Assembly (NCBI RefSeq): GCF_008639165.1
Contig: NZ_CP029197.1
Coordinates: 4,282,001-4,346,000, forward strand
DNA: 64,000 nucleotides
Source of the DNA: Streptomyces venezuelae ATCC 10712
GTDB taxonomy: Bacteria; Actinomycetota; Actinomycetes; Streptomycetales; Streptomycetaceae
Reading direction: 5' to 3'
In this document: positions 36,963 to 46,298 of the stretch, one piece after another
How the letters are laid out: every line of letters begins with the position of its first letter
How positions within the stretch are numbered: the stretch's first letter is position 1
Position numbers and translations under genes: made by a program
The notes under the pieces: generated by a model
What the model saw: the letters and a program-made list of their open reading frames with translations, nothing else
What the model was told of the DNA's origin: nothing
Database searches by the model: none

Positions 36963-37603
36963 CCCCGAAGAACGCAGAAACGCCCCGCGGGCTAGGCGGG
37001 GCGTTTCAGAAAGACTCCGCGGTGGGCGGTACGTCCGCTGCCATGGTGGCACAGCTTCAGCGTCGGCGAGAAGCCGCCGGACGGTGTGAGCCGCTGCACT
37101 GCGGCCACCGCGACCCGCTCGACTGCGGCCCCGCCTGCAACGGCGACGAGCCGCCCCCGCCAGTCGTGCTCGCCGAACACGTCGAGCACATCCCCGCCGA
37201 AGACGCCGTGCAACTGTGGGCCGACGCCCGGTCCCTCTACTTCGCGGCCGACTTCCCCAAGTACGCCACCAAGGAGTGGCGGGCCCTCCACCCCGACGAC
37301 CCGCGCCGCCTCGCCGGAGCCCTCGACGCCGCCGAGAAGTGGCGCAAGTACGGCGACGAAGACGCACTCATGCAGTGGTTCCTCGACGCCAACGCCACCC
37401 GCGAACCGCTCTGGGCCCGGCGCACCCTCGCCGAACTCGACGCGCTCGCCAAACACCGGCGCCCCCACGACGTCATCGCCACCCCCGGCTGGCCGCCCAT
37501 CCGAGTTCCCGGCACCGAGACATGGCGCCACAACCTCGACGGCCGCCAAGTCGACCTCGACCACAACATCCCCCGACCCGCCCGCTACCAGGAGGCCGCG
37601 TGA
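36959..37603 (+). CDS. Unknown protein with Cys/His cluster
   Basis: 214 residues. Near the N-terminus CEPLHCGHRDPLDCGPAC may bind zinc. The middle is acidic and helical (ADARSLYFAADFPKYATKEWRALHPDDPRRLAGALDAAEKWRKYGDED). Genes of this kind lie between excisionase and replication genes in actinophage-derived islands. Start overlaps the previous stop and its stop overlaps the RepA-like start (GTGA). Function unknown. Confidence 0.7.
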   Translation: MTPKNAETPRGLGGAFQKDSAVGGTSAAMVAQLQRRREAAGRCEPLHCGHRDPLDCGPACNGDEPPPPVVLAEHVEHIPAEDAVQLWADARSLYFAADFPKYATKEWRALHPDDPRRLAGALDAAEKWRKYGDEDALMQWFLDANATREPLWARRTLAELDALAKHRRPHDVIATPGWPPIRVPGTETWRHNLDGRQVDLDHNIPRPARYQEAA

Positions 37604-38778
37604 CCACCCCCGACATGTGGCCTACGGGCTGGGAAGGAGGCGCCTCCGCCGACGGGCCGCGGCTCGTCGCCGTACCGGAGCAGCCGCAACCGCGCGGCCT
37701 GCTGCTGCGGCCCGCATCGGCCGTCCGCATCCGGCCTGTCCGCTGGCTGTGGGACACCACTCCGGAAGGCGCCACCCCCACGTCCCACGGACGCATCCCT
37801 CTCCACTCGCTCGTCCTCGCGGCGGGCGGGCCCGGACTGGGCAAGTCCCAGTACGCCGTGTGGATGACCGCACAGATCACCCGGGGCGAACTCCCCGGTG
37901 AGATGTACGGCCAGCCCCGACCCGTCATCTACTGCGCGGCCGAGGACTCGTGGGCGTACACCATCGCCCCCCGGCTCATCGCCGCCGGCGCGGACATGGA
38001 CCTCGTCTTCCACGTCACGGTGATGGACGACAACCAGCTGCACGCGCGGCTCAGCCTGCCCGTCGACACAACCCTGCTCGCCAAGGAAGCCGAACGGCAC
38101 AGCGTTGCCCTGCTCGTTATGGACCCGCTCCTGTCGTACATCGACAAGACCATCAACGACTACCGGGCCGCCGAGGTCCGCCAGGCCCTCGAACCGCTCG
38201 TCGCGGCAGCAGACCACCACCGCTTCACCATCCTCGGCCTCGCCCACTTCACCAAGGCGGGCGGCACCGACCCCCTCGCCCGCGTGGCAGGCTCCGGCGC
38301 CTTCGGCCAGCTCATCCGCGGGCTCATCGCGTTCGCCAAGGACGAGGACGAGCAGGGCGACGAGCGATTCGTCATGAGCCTGGAGAAGAACAACCTCGGC
38401 CGCCTCGGGCTCCCCTCACACCAGTACGCCATCCAGGCCGTCACCATCGACACCCCCGAGGGCCCGTCCTACGTCTCGCGGTTCGTCCTTGGACCCGAGA
38501 TCAACACGTCGGTACGCGACGTCATGCGCGCCGAAGCCGTCCCCGACGTGGACCGGGCGGAGACCAACGAGGCGTGCGAGTGGCTTCGCGGCTACCTCAC
38601 CGACGTGGGCGGCGAGGCCGAAGCGAAGGAGCTGAAGGAGCACGCCAAGGCGGCGGGCTTCAGCAACTCCTCGATGGACAGGGCCAGGCGGCGCCTGCAG
38701 TACCACTCCCGCACCTTCGGCTTCGGGAAGGAGCGACGCGCCATCTGGTCCATCGAGAAGCCCCCCACCACACAGTGA
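37600..38778 (+). CDS. RepA-type hexameric ATPase/helicase (AAA_25)
   Basis: 392 residues from GTG 37600 with GGAGG upstream. RecA-fold core: Walker A GGPGLGKSQYA (about 77-87), VIYCAAEDSWAYT, Walker B LLVMDPLLSYI (about 170-180) and the sensor LGLAHFTKAGG. This is the RepA/DnaB-like family found in mobile elements, used as replicative helicase or loader. The last ~100 residues are probably a winged helix (EWLRGYLTDVGGEAEAKELKEHAK). An iteron-like region follows directly. Confidence 0.85.
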   Translation: MTTPDMWPTGWEGGASADGPRLVAVPEQPQPRGLLLRPASAVRIRPVRWLWDTTPEGATPTSHGRIPLHSLVLAAGGPGLGKSQYAVWMTAQITRGELPGEMYGQPRPVIYCAAEDSWAYTIAPRLIAAGADMDLVFHVTVMDDNQLHARLSLPVDTTLLAKEAERHSVALLVMDPLLSYIDKTINDYRAAEVRQALEPLVAAADHHRFTILGLAHFTKAGGTDPLARVAGSGAFGQLIRGLIAFAKDEDEQGDERFVMSLEKNNLGRLGLPSHQYAIQAVTIDTPEGPSYVSRFVLGPEINTSVRDVMRAEAVPDVDRAETNEACEWLRGYLTDVGGEAEAKELKEHAKAAGFSNSSMDRARRRLQYHSRTFGFGKERRAIWSIEKPPTTQ

Positions 38779-38975
38779 CGCGAATGACGCCAATGACGGG
38801 ATTGGGCCTGACCTGCGGTTCCACAAGATCAGGCCCGTGACGCGAATGACGCGAATGGTGACGCGAATGGCAGCCCAATTTCACCATTCGCGTCACCCCC
38901 TCTCCCAATCTCGTCACCAATTTCGTCAACACAAAACAGCAGGTCAGAACCAATATCACCAATCTCGTCACCTCC
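38775..38975. repeat. Iteron-like region after the RepA-type gene (candidate origin)
   Basis: GTGACGCGAATG-type units at 38775, 38837 and 38858. A perfect 14-bp inverted repeat GGTGACGCGAATGG (38857-38870) pairs with 38884-38897 across a 13-base loop. Three AAT(C/T)TCGTCA(C/A)C units follow at about 38908, 38919 and 38962. Two copies of the TGACCTGCGG/GCAGGTCA motif (38809, 38939) flank it, and it is AT-richer than its neighbours. Confidence 0.75.
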
Positions 38976-39068
38976 CCGCGTGCATAGAGGGAGACAGCTG
39001 ACGAGCAAGCCCCCACTCACCCCCTTCTGCTGCCGCCTTTCGACAGCAACCACAAACCAGGAGTCACC

Positions 39069-39314
39069 TTGAAGGTCACCGCCGGTAACACCATCTCCCT
39101 CGCAGCAGCCACCCCCGGCAGCTACGTCAAGATCCAGGGTGTCGACGACAGCTTCCCCGTCGTCGCCTGGGCCGTCGTGTGCACCTACACCGACGCCGAC
39201 GGCGCGGACACCGTCATCCAGCCCGTGTTCATCGTCGACGGCAGCGCCTACACCACCGCCGACTGGTACCAGGCCGAGGGCAGCGAGCACGGAGTCGAGG
39301 TGTTCGCCGCATGA
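39069..39314 (+). CDS. Small unknown protein (TTG start)
   Basis: 81 residues from TTG 39069; AGGAG lies at a normal distance upstream and the next gene overlaps its stop (ATGA), which supports translation. KVTAGNTISLAAATPGSYVKIQG starts a beta-rich protein. No family recognised. Confidence 0.65.
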   Translation: MKVTAGNTISLAAATPGSYVKIQGVDDSFPVVAWAVVCTYTDADGADTVIQPVFIVDGSAYTTADWYQAEGSEHGVEVFAA

Positions 39315-39640
39315 CCTCCCACGTCGACGCGCAGGTGGCCGCCCGGATAGCGGCGGCCAAGGCAAAGGCGCAGCAGAAGCAGCAGCAGCGGGCTGAGCTC
39401 GCTGGCCGTCGCGCCGGCGGGCTCATGGCCAGGCACCGGGCGAAAGCGAAGCGCATGGGGATCCGGCTCGGCTTCTGCGGCAGCTGCGCGAGGCCCCTCA
39501 CCCGCGGCACCTACCTGCTCTGCTCCAAGGGCTGTAGCGCCAAGCTCTGCCGCGGCTCCAAGCAGTGCCACACCCAGCACAACACGCAGTGCCCGGGCCA
39601 AGCCCGCCAGTTCACCGACAGCCCCGGGGGTGCGGCATGA
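39311..39640 (+). CDS. Small Cys-rich, Lys/Arg-rich protein
   Basis: 109 residues. The first half is a basic coiled helix (RIAAAKAKAQQKQQQRAELA). The second half has CGSCARPLTRG, LLCSKGCSAKLCRG and CHTQHNTQC, a probable zinc-ribbon-like arrangement. Starts and ends with ATGA overlaps in a small operon. Function unknown; probably nucleic-acid binding. Confidence 0.7.
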   Translation: MTSHVDAQVAARIAAAKAKAQQKQQQRAELAGRRAGGLMARHRAKAKRMGIRLGFCGSCARPLTRGTYLLCSKGCSAKLCRGSKQCHTQHNTQCPGQARQFTDSPGGAA

Positions 39641-39879
39641 GCACGGACATCGGCGCCACCGCCTACGGCGTCGTCATCGCTGCCCTGAGGGACGACGAAG
39701 ACGCCATCGGCAGCCTCCTCGACGGCCTCGCGGTCGACGAGCTGACCGCACTGGCCGCCGGCTCAGTCCTCGCCCTCGCACAGGCCCTCAGGACCGCGTG
39801 CGCCCCCCAGTACATCGACCAGATGATCCACACCCTGCAGGGCCTCGCCCTCGCTGACACCACCGGAGGAACCCCGTGA
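39637..39879 (+). CDS. Small unknown helical protein
   Basis: 80 residues, acidic and helical (AALRDDEDAIGSLLDGLAVDELTALAAGSVLALAQALR). Both ends overlap neighbours by 4 bases. No family recognised. Confidence 0.7.
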   Translation: MSTDIGATAYGVVIAALRDDEDAIGSLLDGLAVDELTALAAGSVLALAQALRTACAPQYIDQMIHTLQGLALADTTGGTP

Positions 39880-40475
39880 ACGCTGACGAGATCCGCGCCC
39901 GCCTCAACGACTTTACCCAGCGCATCAACGGCAAGCGGGACCTGACCCCGCACGCCAAGCGCGTCATGCTCGCCCGCGCCTTCGTCGAAGCCCGTGACGC
40001 GCTCGACGGGCTGCGGGAGCAGGAGACGAAGGCTGTCATCCGCGAGCGGCAGAAGCTTGAGCGCAAGCTGTTCGGCACGACAGGGTTCAACCCCGACCCG
40101 CAGCTGCTCATCGCCAAGCGGGATGCCGACGACCGGGCCGCGAAGTACGAGACGCCGGCCGACGCGCGCCGGGCCCTGCAGCGCGCCGAGCGTGACGGCG
40201 ACACCATCCTCGCCAAGGCCATCGCCTCCCGCGCTGCGGACTGGGGCGGCGACCCGCACTGGGGCGCCCTCGTCCAGGAGTACGTGGCCGAGCGGCCCGT
40301 CGAGGCCGAGACGCTGAAGGCGATGCAGGAACTCCCCAACACGGACGACGGAGTCTTCAAGCTGCAGCAGGCCATGCGGTACGGGCTCGCCGTCCCCGAG
40401 GGGCTGGGCGAGGCGCACAGGCACCAGGTCGACGGACTCGCACAGCAGCCGCTCGACGGTGACGTTGCAGCATGA
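39876..40475 (+). CDS. Unknown protein of the element 1 operon
   Basis: 199 residues from GTG 39876 (GTGA overlap). Charged, helical; the central DADDRAAKYETPADARRALQ and LVQEYVAERPVEAETLKAMQ are reminiscent of head-proximal scaffold or packaging accessory proteins, but no family can be named. Confidence 0.65.
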   Translation: MNADEIRARLNDFTQRINGKRDLTPHAKRVMLARAFVEARDALDGLREQETKAVIRERQKLERKLFGTTGFNPDPQLLIAKRDADDRAAKYETPADARRALQRAERDGDTILAKAIASRAADWGGDPHWGALVQEYVAERPVEAETLKAMQELPNTDDGVFKLQQAMRYGLAVPEGLGEAHRHQVDGLAQQPLDGDVAA

Positions 40476-40714
40476 CCCATGAACTCGGCGTCAACGGCAC
40501 TGCTCTCGATGGCTCATGGGCGAGTAGCAGACCGATGGTGCAGCGCGTGCTACCTCCCGCTGCTCCAGCGCCGACGGCTCCGGCCGGCTCCTCACTCCAG
40601 CCGGCCGGGGCCACCAGGGGTGGGGGGATACCCCCCTGCCAGCGTTCTCTCCCATCGGGCCGTATAGCACGTGACCCCCTGAGACCCCTGAAACGATCCC
40701 ATGCGGCCCGCTGA
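40472..40714 (+). CDS. Possible small protein before terS-like gene
   Basis: 80 residues from ATG 40472, overlapping the preceding stop (ATGA). The composition is Pro/Ala/Arg-rich and less convincing than its neighbours, so coding is uncertain. Confidence 0.35.
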   Translation: MTHELGVNGTALDGSWASSRPMVQRVLPPAAPAPTAPAGSSLQPAGATRGGGIPPCQRSLPSGRIARDPLRPLKRSHAAR

Positions 40715-40770
40715 CCTGCGGGTTTGCCGAATGCGCTGACGGCCAGTCAGGCAGAGTAGGAGGACCCCTT

Positions 40771-41157
40771 ATGGCTCGCCAGAGCATTAGTGCAGGTCAG
40801 GGACCTGTAGGCGTAACACCGGCTCCGGCTGGCCTGGACGACTCGGGTACCCGGCTGTGGGAGTCCGTGGCCGACGGGTTCGAACTCGACGTCCACGAGC
40901 AGCTGCTGCTCCTGCAGGCATGCCGGACGGCGGACCTCTTGGACCGCCTCGCCCTCGAGGCCTCCCGGGGCCGGCTGACGGTGAAGAACGCCAAGGGCGA
41001 GGAGGTGACCAACCCGGTCATCACGGAGCACCGCCAGCAGTCCCTCGTCCTGGCCCGGCTCCTCGCCTCACTGCGGATGCCGTCCGGCGAGGAGGACGAG
41101 CGGCCCCAGCGCCGCGGCGCGGTCCGCGGTTCCTACGGTGTCCGGCGCGTGGCGTGA
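40771..41157 (+). CDS. Small terminase subunit-like protein (P27 type)
   Basis: 128 residues. LDDSGTRLWESVADGFELDVHEQLLLLQACRTADLLDRLALEA followed by ITEHRQQSLVLARLLASLRMP fits the helical core of P27-family small terminase proteins, which recognise phage DNA for packaging. AGGAGG lies 8 bases before ATG 40771. A terS without a large-subunit partner is what phage-inducible islands carry to redirect a helper's packaging. The family call is from memory of the pattern. Confidence 0.7.
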   Translation: MARQSISAGQGPVGVTPAPAGLDDSGTRLWESVADGFELDVHEQLLLLQACRTADLLDRLALEASRGRLTVKNAKGEEVTNPVITEHRQQSLVLARLLASLRMPSGEEDERPQRRGAVRGSYGVRRVA

Positions 41158-41381
41158 GACGCCGACGGCCGGACCCGGCGGGGGGCAGCTTCCCTCCGCA
41201 GCTTGCCGAGTTCAACGCCGGCGACTGGTGGGTGAGGGACCCCGAGGACCCGACGCAGGTCGGCTATGCGCGCGTCCAGTGGGGCGTGGCCCGCCGCACC
41301 TATCTCGAGGGCGGGGACTGGGAGGCTCATCTCAGTCCGCCCGTTTGGTGGGAGTCCGCGACTGCTCCTCCCCGGGCTTGA
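41154..41381 (+). CDS. Small unknown protein between terS-like and tape measure genes
   Basis: 75 residues from GTG 41154, overlapping the terS-like stop (GTGA). RPDPAGGSFPPQLAEFNAGDWWVRDPEDPTQVGYARVQWGVARRTYLEGGDWEAH is Trp-rich with no recognised family. It lies 63 bases before the tape measure gene. Confidence 0.6.
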   Translation: MRRRRPDPAGGSFPPQLAEFNAGDWWVRDPEDPTQVGYARVQWGVARRTYLEGGDWEAHLSPPVWWESATAPPRA

Positions 41382-41444
41382 CCACCGCACCACCCGTCTG
41401 ACCTTTCCAGGGCCCGCGCCATCGACTCCCTGAAAGGGGGAGAC

Positions 41445-44400
41445 ATGGCGATCACTGTGGGAAGCGTCGAGGTCGACGTCGTCCCGAACACACGGAACAT
41501 CTACCCGCGTCTGCGCTCCGGTCTGACCGGGCCTGCGGACAGTGTGGGCAGCGAGATGGGCCGGATCATCGGCCGTCACATCACGGTCAACGTGGTCGAC
41601 GCGATGCGCAACGGGATCCAGCGCGGCGGCCAGCAGGCGGCGACCGCGGCGGGCCGGCAGGGATCTGATGCGGGCGGCGCGTTCGGCCGCAACTTCCGGG
41701 GCCGCGTCGAGGCCGCTGTCCGCTCCCTGCCCGACATTACGATCGGCGCCGACACCACGGAGGCGGACGCCGACATCCGGGCGCTGCGCGAGCAGCTGCA
41801 CCAGCTTTCCACGCAGCGCGTCGGTATCGACGTGGACCCGGTCACGGCCCGGCGTCAAATCGAGGCCGTCGAGCGGGAGCTGCAGCGGCTGGGAGCCTCG
41901 AGCCCGGATGTCGCTGTCCGGGCGAACACTGCGGCCGCCGTCGCGGAGCTGGCCGCGCTGCGGTCTGAGATCGATGCCATCGACGGCCGCGACGTCGACG
42001 TGCGGGTGGATCCCGCGGTCCGCTCGTTTGGGCTCCTGGTGACGGCTGCTGCGGCTTTCGGCCCGGCGATCCTGCCGGTTCTGCCGCTGGTCGCGGCCGG
42101 CCTGGGCGCGGTTGCCGCTGCAGGTGTGGCTGCTGCCGCCGGGGTCGGCGCGGTGGGTCTGGTCGGCGTCCCGGCCATCAAGGCCATTGCAGGCGCCCTG
42201 CAGGCGCAGAAGGCCGCCCAGGACGCTGCGACGTCGTCGACGAACTCGGGGGCCGCCGCTGCTGTGGCGGCGCAGCAGAAGGCGATTCAGCAGGCTTCGG
42301 CCCGGCAGGCGCTTGCGGCTGCTGAGCGCAACGGGGCCCGGCAGGTGGCCGCCGCCCAGGAGCAGGTGGCGCAGGCACGCCAGAGGGCCGTGCAGGCGGC
42401 CGAGCAGGCAGCCCAGCGGACAGCGGCGGCCGCCCGGCAGGTACGGGACGCCGAGCGGGACCTGAAGGACGCCCAGGAAGACGCGGTGCGCGCCCAGGAG
42501 GACCTGACGCGGGCCCGCCAGTCTGCTGCCGAGCAGCTGCGGGACATGAACGAGCGGCTGGCCGGCGCCGGGCTGGACGAGCGGGCCGCGGTCCTGCGCG
42601 TGAAGGAGGCGGAGGCTGAGCTCACCGCGGTACGCAAGCAGGGCTCGAAGGCGTCACAGCTGGACCGGGACCGCGCACAGCTGGCTTACGACCAGGCTGT
42701 GAAGGCCCTGGCGGACCAGCGCAAGGAGCAGGGGCGCCTGGCTGCCGAGGTCGCCGCCGCGAACAAGGCCGGCGTGGACGGCTCCGACACTGTGCGGGCG
42801 GCCCAGGAGCGGCTGAAGGACTCCCAGGAGCAGGTCGCCGACCGGACGGAGGCCGTGAAGGACGCCCAGGCCGAGCAGGCGCGGGTGGCGGTGCAGAACT
42901 CGCGGGACATCGCGGAGGCCCAGGAGCGCATCGGCGACGCCGTGAAGGGTGTCGCGACGGCCCAGCAGTCGGCCGCGGACTCCATCGCGTCCGCCCAGCG
43001 GCAGATCGCGTCGTCGCAGATCCAGACGGCCGCCACGGCGTCGGCCGCGGCGACCGCCCAGGCCAAGTACCAGGCAGCGCTGGCGAAACTGTCCCCGTCG
43101 GCCCGCGACACGATGACAGCGTTCACCGGCCTGCGGACCGCGTTCGGCGCCTGGTCCCGCAGCCTCCAGCCGGCCGTCATGCCGCTGTTCACCCGCGCGC
43201 TCGAGGGATTGAAGAACGCGCTGCCCGGCCTGACACCGATCGTCCTCGCTGGAGCGGCCGCGATCGGCAGCCTTCAGGACCGCGCCTCCAGGGGCTTCAA
43301 GTCCCCGTGGTGGAAGGAGTTCAAGGCCGACCTCACGGGCGCCGTACAGCCCGCGCTCGAGGGGCTGGGCGTCGCGTTCGGCAACGTCTTCAAGGGCATG
43401 GCGGGTGTACTGCAGGCGTTCTTCCCGCACATGGACGGCATCAGCGACCGGATGCAGACCATCACGAAACGCTTCGCCGACTGGGGCACCTCACTGAAGG
43501 GCTCACCCGCCTTCGAGCGGTTCCTGTCCTACGCGGCGGAGCAGGGCCCGTTCGTCGCCGAGCTGCTGGGCAACCTGTTCGGCGCCCTGTTCAACGTGGG
43601 CATGGCCCTGGCGCCGCTGGCCGGGACGGCGACGTCGTTCCTGAACGCCCTCGCTACAGGCATCTCGGCGGTTCCGGTCAACGTCCTGACGGTGGTCGGT
43701 GTCGCGTTCGCCTCGATCGCGATCGGCGCGAAGCTGGCCGCGCTCGCCCTGGGCGCCTGGAGGCTCGCGGTCATCGGCGCCACGCTGGTCACGTCCATCA
43801 TGACCGGGCAGGTGTGGGCGCTGAATGCGGCGATGCGCGCGAACCTGATCGGGCTCATCATCACGGCGATCATTGCCCTGGTGGTGGCAATCATCTACGC
43901 CTACCAGCACTCGGAGACGTTCCGCCGGATCGTGCAGAACGCGTGGGAGGGCATCAAGACGGTCGTCAGCTGGGCGTGGGAGAACGTCCTCAAGCCGGTG
44001 TTCGCGGCTCTGGTGGTCGCGTTCAAGGCGGTCGCGGCCGCTGCGGTGTGGCTGTGGCAGACGATCCTCAAGCCCGTCTTCACGTTCATCGCCGACGCGG
44101 CCGCGATCCTCGCCACCGTCGTCCTGACGATCCTCATCGCGCCCTTGGTGCTCGCCTTCAAGGCTCTGGCCGCGGTTGCCGAGTGGCTGTGGAACAACGT
44201 CTTGGCGCCCGCCTTCAAGGGCATCGCCAAGGACGCCACATGGCTGTGGCAGAACGTCCTGTCGCCCGTGTTCACGTTCATCGCCGACAAGGCGAAATGG
44301 CTGTGGAACAACGCGGTCAAGCCGGTCGTGGACTACTTCAAGCGAGGGTTCCAGGATCTCGGCGACAAGGCGATGTGGCTGTGGGACAAGGTGCTGCGCC

Positions 44401-45857
44401 CGGTGTTCGGCTGGATCGGCGACAAGGCCGGCTGGCTGTGGGACAACGCCTTGAAGCCTGCGTTCAGCGACATCAAGACCGGTGTGGAGGCGGTGGGGCA
44501 GAGCTTCGAGACGGCCCGCGGCTTCATCGACACAGCCTGGTCGAAGGTCAAGGACATCGCGAGCAAGCCCGTCCGGTTCGTCATCGACAAGGTCTACAAC
44601 GCGGGCATCGTCCCGACCTGGAACCTGATTGCGGACGCGTTCGGCGCCCCGAAGATCGAGAAGATGGTCACCGACGGATGGGCGACGGGTGGCGTCCTGC
44701 CCGGCTACACCCCGGGCCGGGACGTCCACAAGTTCGTCTCGCCGACCGGCGGCGGCCTCGAGCTGTCCGGCGGCGAGGCCATCATGCGGCCCGAGTTCAC
44801 CCGCGCGGTCGGCTCCGGGTTCGTCAACACGTTCAACCAGATCGCCCGCACCCGCGGCGCGGCCGGCGTGAAGGCGGCCCTGGCGCCGGCTCTCGGAGGC
44901 AGCGCCCCCATGCCGACGGACCGCACCCTGAAGTACGCGGACGGCGGCATCTTCGACTGGATCGGCGACAAGGTCGCCGGTGCGGGAAGCGCAGCCTGGA
45001 ACGGCATCAAGTCGAGCACCGACTGGCTGACGGACACGATGGCGTCATCGGCGCGCGCTGGACTCAACAGCGTCGTGGACCCGCTCCTGGCCGCGTTCCC
45101 CGGCGCCGACACCGACTTCGGCCGGATGCTCCGCCGGATCCCGGCGAAGATCGTCGACTCGATCTTCGGCTACTCGAAGGAGGCCGACGAGAAGGGTGCT
45201 GGCGGTATCGGCGGCCCCCGCATCCAGTCCGCCCTGTCCTGGGCTCGGACCCAGGCAGGCCTGCCCTACCAGTGGGGCGGCAACGGCAACCCGTCCTGGG
45301 ACTGCTCAGGCTTCATGTCGGCGATCGAGTCCAAGATCCGGGGCGAGAAGCCGCATCGCCGTTGGGCGACTGGCGCGTTCTCCGGGAACACGGCTCCGCC
45401 CGGATGGGTGCGGGGCGGCAAGAGCCCCTACCGCATCGGCATCACGAACGCCGGCGTCGGCCACACCGCAGGAACGATTAACGGCGTCAACGTGGAGTCC
45501 CGCGGAGGCGACGGCGTCGTGGTCGGCCCCCGGGCCCGCAGCTACCACAACCCGCTCTTCACCGACGTGTACAGCTTCCAGCCCGGCACGTTCGACAGCG
45601 GCGGCTACCTCCAGCCGGGGTTCAACCTGGCGTACAACGGGACCGGGAGGCCCGAGCCGGTGTTCACCGCGGCGCAGGCGAACGCTCTGGGCCGGATGGC
45701 CACGCAGCCGGCGCCGGGTCTGCAGCCGGGCGACTCGCTGACCCTCGTCGTCGACGGGCAGGAGTTCCACGGCTACGTCGACACCCGGGCTGACGGCCGG
45801 ATCACCAGCACCCTCGCTCCCGCGATCACTGCGGCACGAGCTGGACGAAGGGGGTAA
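41445..45857 (+). CDS. Phage tail tape measure protein with NlpC/P60 domain
   Basis: 1470 residues, complete, ATG 41445 after GGGGGA. The N-terminal ~270 residues contain a hydrophobic stretch (about 185-250). A long charged coiled coil (about 270-560) follows, then a hydrophobic core (about 600-830), then a repeated WLWxxxLxPxF unit (about 842-1005) of ~22 residues, and the NlpC/P60 domain (about 1260-1345) with Cys in SWDCSGF and His in GVGHTAG. Tape measure proteins set tail length and help DNA entry; the hydrolase would open the wall. At about 0.15 nm per residue a tail near 220 nm is implied. Confidence 0.9.
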   Translation: MAITVGSVEVDVVPNTRNIYPRLRSGLTGPADSVGSEMGRIIGRHITVNVVDAMRNGIQRGGQQAATAAGRQGSDAGGAFGRNFRGRVEAAVRSLPDITIGADTTEADADIRALREQLHQLSTQRVGIDVDPVTARRQIEAVERELQRLGASSPDVAVRANTAAAVAELAALRSEIDAIDGRDVDVRVDPAVRSFGLLVTAAAAFGPAILPVLPLVAAGLGAVAAAGVAAAAGVGAVGLVGVPAIKAIAGALQAQKAAQDAATSSTNSGAAAAVAAQQKAIQQASARQALAAAERNGARQVAAAQEQVAQARQRAVQAAEQAAQRTAAAARQVRDAERDLKDAQEDAVRAQEDLTRARQSAAEQLRDMNERLAGAGLDERAAVLRVKEAEAELTAVRKQGSKASQLDRDRAQLAYDQAVKALADQRKEQGRLAAEVAAANKAGVDGSDTVRAAQERLKDSQEQVADRTEAVKDAQAEQARVAVQNSRDIAEAQERIGDAVKGVATAQQSAADSIASAQRQIASSQIQTAATASAAATAQAKYQAALAKLSPSARDTMTAFTGLRTAFGAWSRSLQPAVMPLFTRALEGLKNALPGLTPIVLAGAAAIGSLQDRASRGFKSPWWKEFKADLTGAVQPALEGLGVAFGNVFKGMAGVLQAFFPHMDGISDRMQTITKRFADWGTSLKGSPAFERFLSYAAEQGPFVAELLGNLFGALFNVGMALAPLAGTATSFLNALATGISAVPVNVLTVVGVAFASIAIGAKLAALALGAWRLAVIGATLVTSIMTGQVWALNAAMRANLIGLIITAIIALVVAIIYAYQHSETFRRIVQNAWEGIKTVVSWAWENVLKPVFAALVVAFKAVAAAAVWLWQTILKPVFTFIADAAAILATVVLTILIAPLVLAFKALAAVAEWLWNNVLAPAFKGIAKDATWLWQNVLSPVFTFIADKAKWLWNNAVKPVVDYFKRGFQDLGDKAMWLWDKVLRPVFGWIGDKAGWLWDNALKPAFSDIKTGVEAVGQSFETARGFIDTAWSKVKDIASKPVRFVIDKVYNAGIVPTWNLIADAFGAPKIEKMVTDGWATGGVLPGYTPGRDVHKFVSPTGGGLELSGGEAIMRPEFTRAVGSGFVNTFNQIARTRGAAGVKAALAPALGGSAPMPTDRTLKYADGGIFDWIGDKVAGAGSAAWNGIKSSTDWLTDTMASSARAGLNSVVDPLLAAFPGADTDFGRMLRRIPAKIVDSIFGYSKEADEKGAGGIGGPRIQSALSWARTQAGLPYQWGGNGNPSWDCSGFMSAIESKIRGEKPHRRWATGAFSGNTAPPGWVRGGKSPYRIGITNAGVGHTAGTINGVNVESRGGDGVVVGPRARSYHNPLFTDVYSFQPGTFDSGGYLQPGFNLAYNGTGRPEPVFTAAQANALGRMATQPAPGLQPGDSLTLVVDGQEFHGYVDTRADGRITSTLAPAITAARAGRRG

Positions 45858-45859
45858 AC

Positions 45860-46000
45860 GGGTGCTGCTACCGGCCTGCTAGCTGCTGCTAGTTCGCAGG
45901 TCACCAGCTGCTACTCGGCTGCTACCGGCCCTGCTGGGCGGTGATCCTTTAGCAGGCCGGTAGCAGCAGCCGACCTGCGAACTAGCAGGCCGTAGCACCC
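45860..46000. repeat. Nested inverted repeat, ~140 bases
   Basis: CTGCTAGTTCGCAGGTC (45886-45902) pairs perfectly with 45972-45988; GCTGCTACCGGCC (45918-45930) with 45955-45967 across 24 bases; and GGGTGCT...CGGCCTGCTAG (45860-45882) with 45982-46000 with small gaps. The whole can fold into one branched hairpin starting three bases past the tape measure stop. Confidence 0.9.
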
Positions 46001-46065
46001 TGATAGCAGCTGCTCAGAGGGTGCTCGCACGTCACAAAACCGCAGGTCGCGCCTGCTCGCGACCC

Positions 46066-46132
46066 TGCTCAGGGGGTGCTCAGGGGGTGCTCAGGGGGTG
46101 CTCGGCTGCTCAGGCTGAGCACCCCCTGAGCA
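46066..46132. repeat. Three 11-bp direct repeats and an inverted partner
   Basis: TGCTCAGGGGG at 46066-46076, 46077-46087 and 46088-46098; TGAGCACCCCCTGAGCA at 46116-46132 is the exact complement of 46077-46093. Confidence 0.9.
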
Positions 46133-46298
46133 GTTGGCCGAGCAGGTGCGACCTGCGGATATGCAGGCCAGAGCACCCTGTGAGCAGTCTCTGAGCACCC
46201 GGCTTGCCCCGGCCTGTTCCCCGGACGGACCTGGGTCGCGTCCACCCTCGCCGCCCCTCGTCCATCCCGCATACCGGGGCAAGTTGGGGCGTGACGAG

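Noticed and set aside
41445..45857. Conjugation or secretion protein rather than tape measure
   Set aside because: The order hydrophobic segment, long coiled coil, repeat block and NlpC/P60 domain, with a small-terminase gene upstream, is typical of tape measure proteins.
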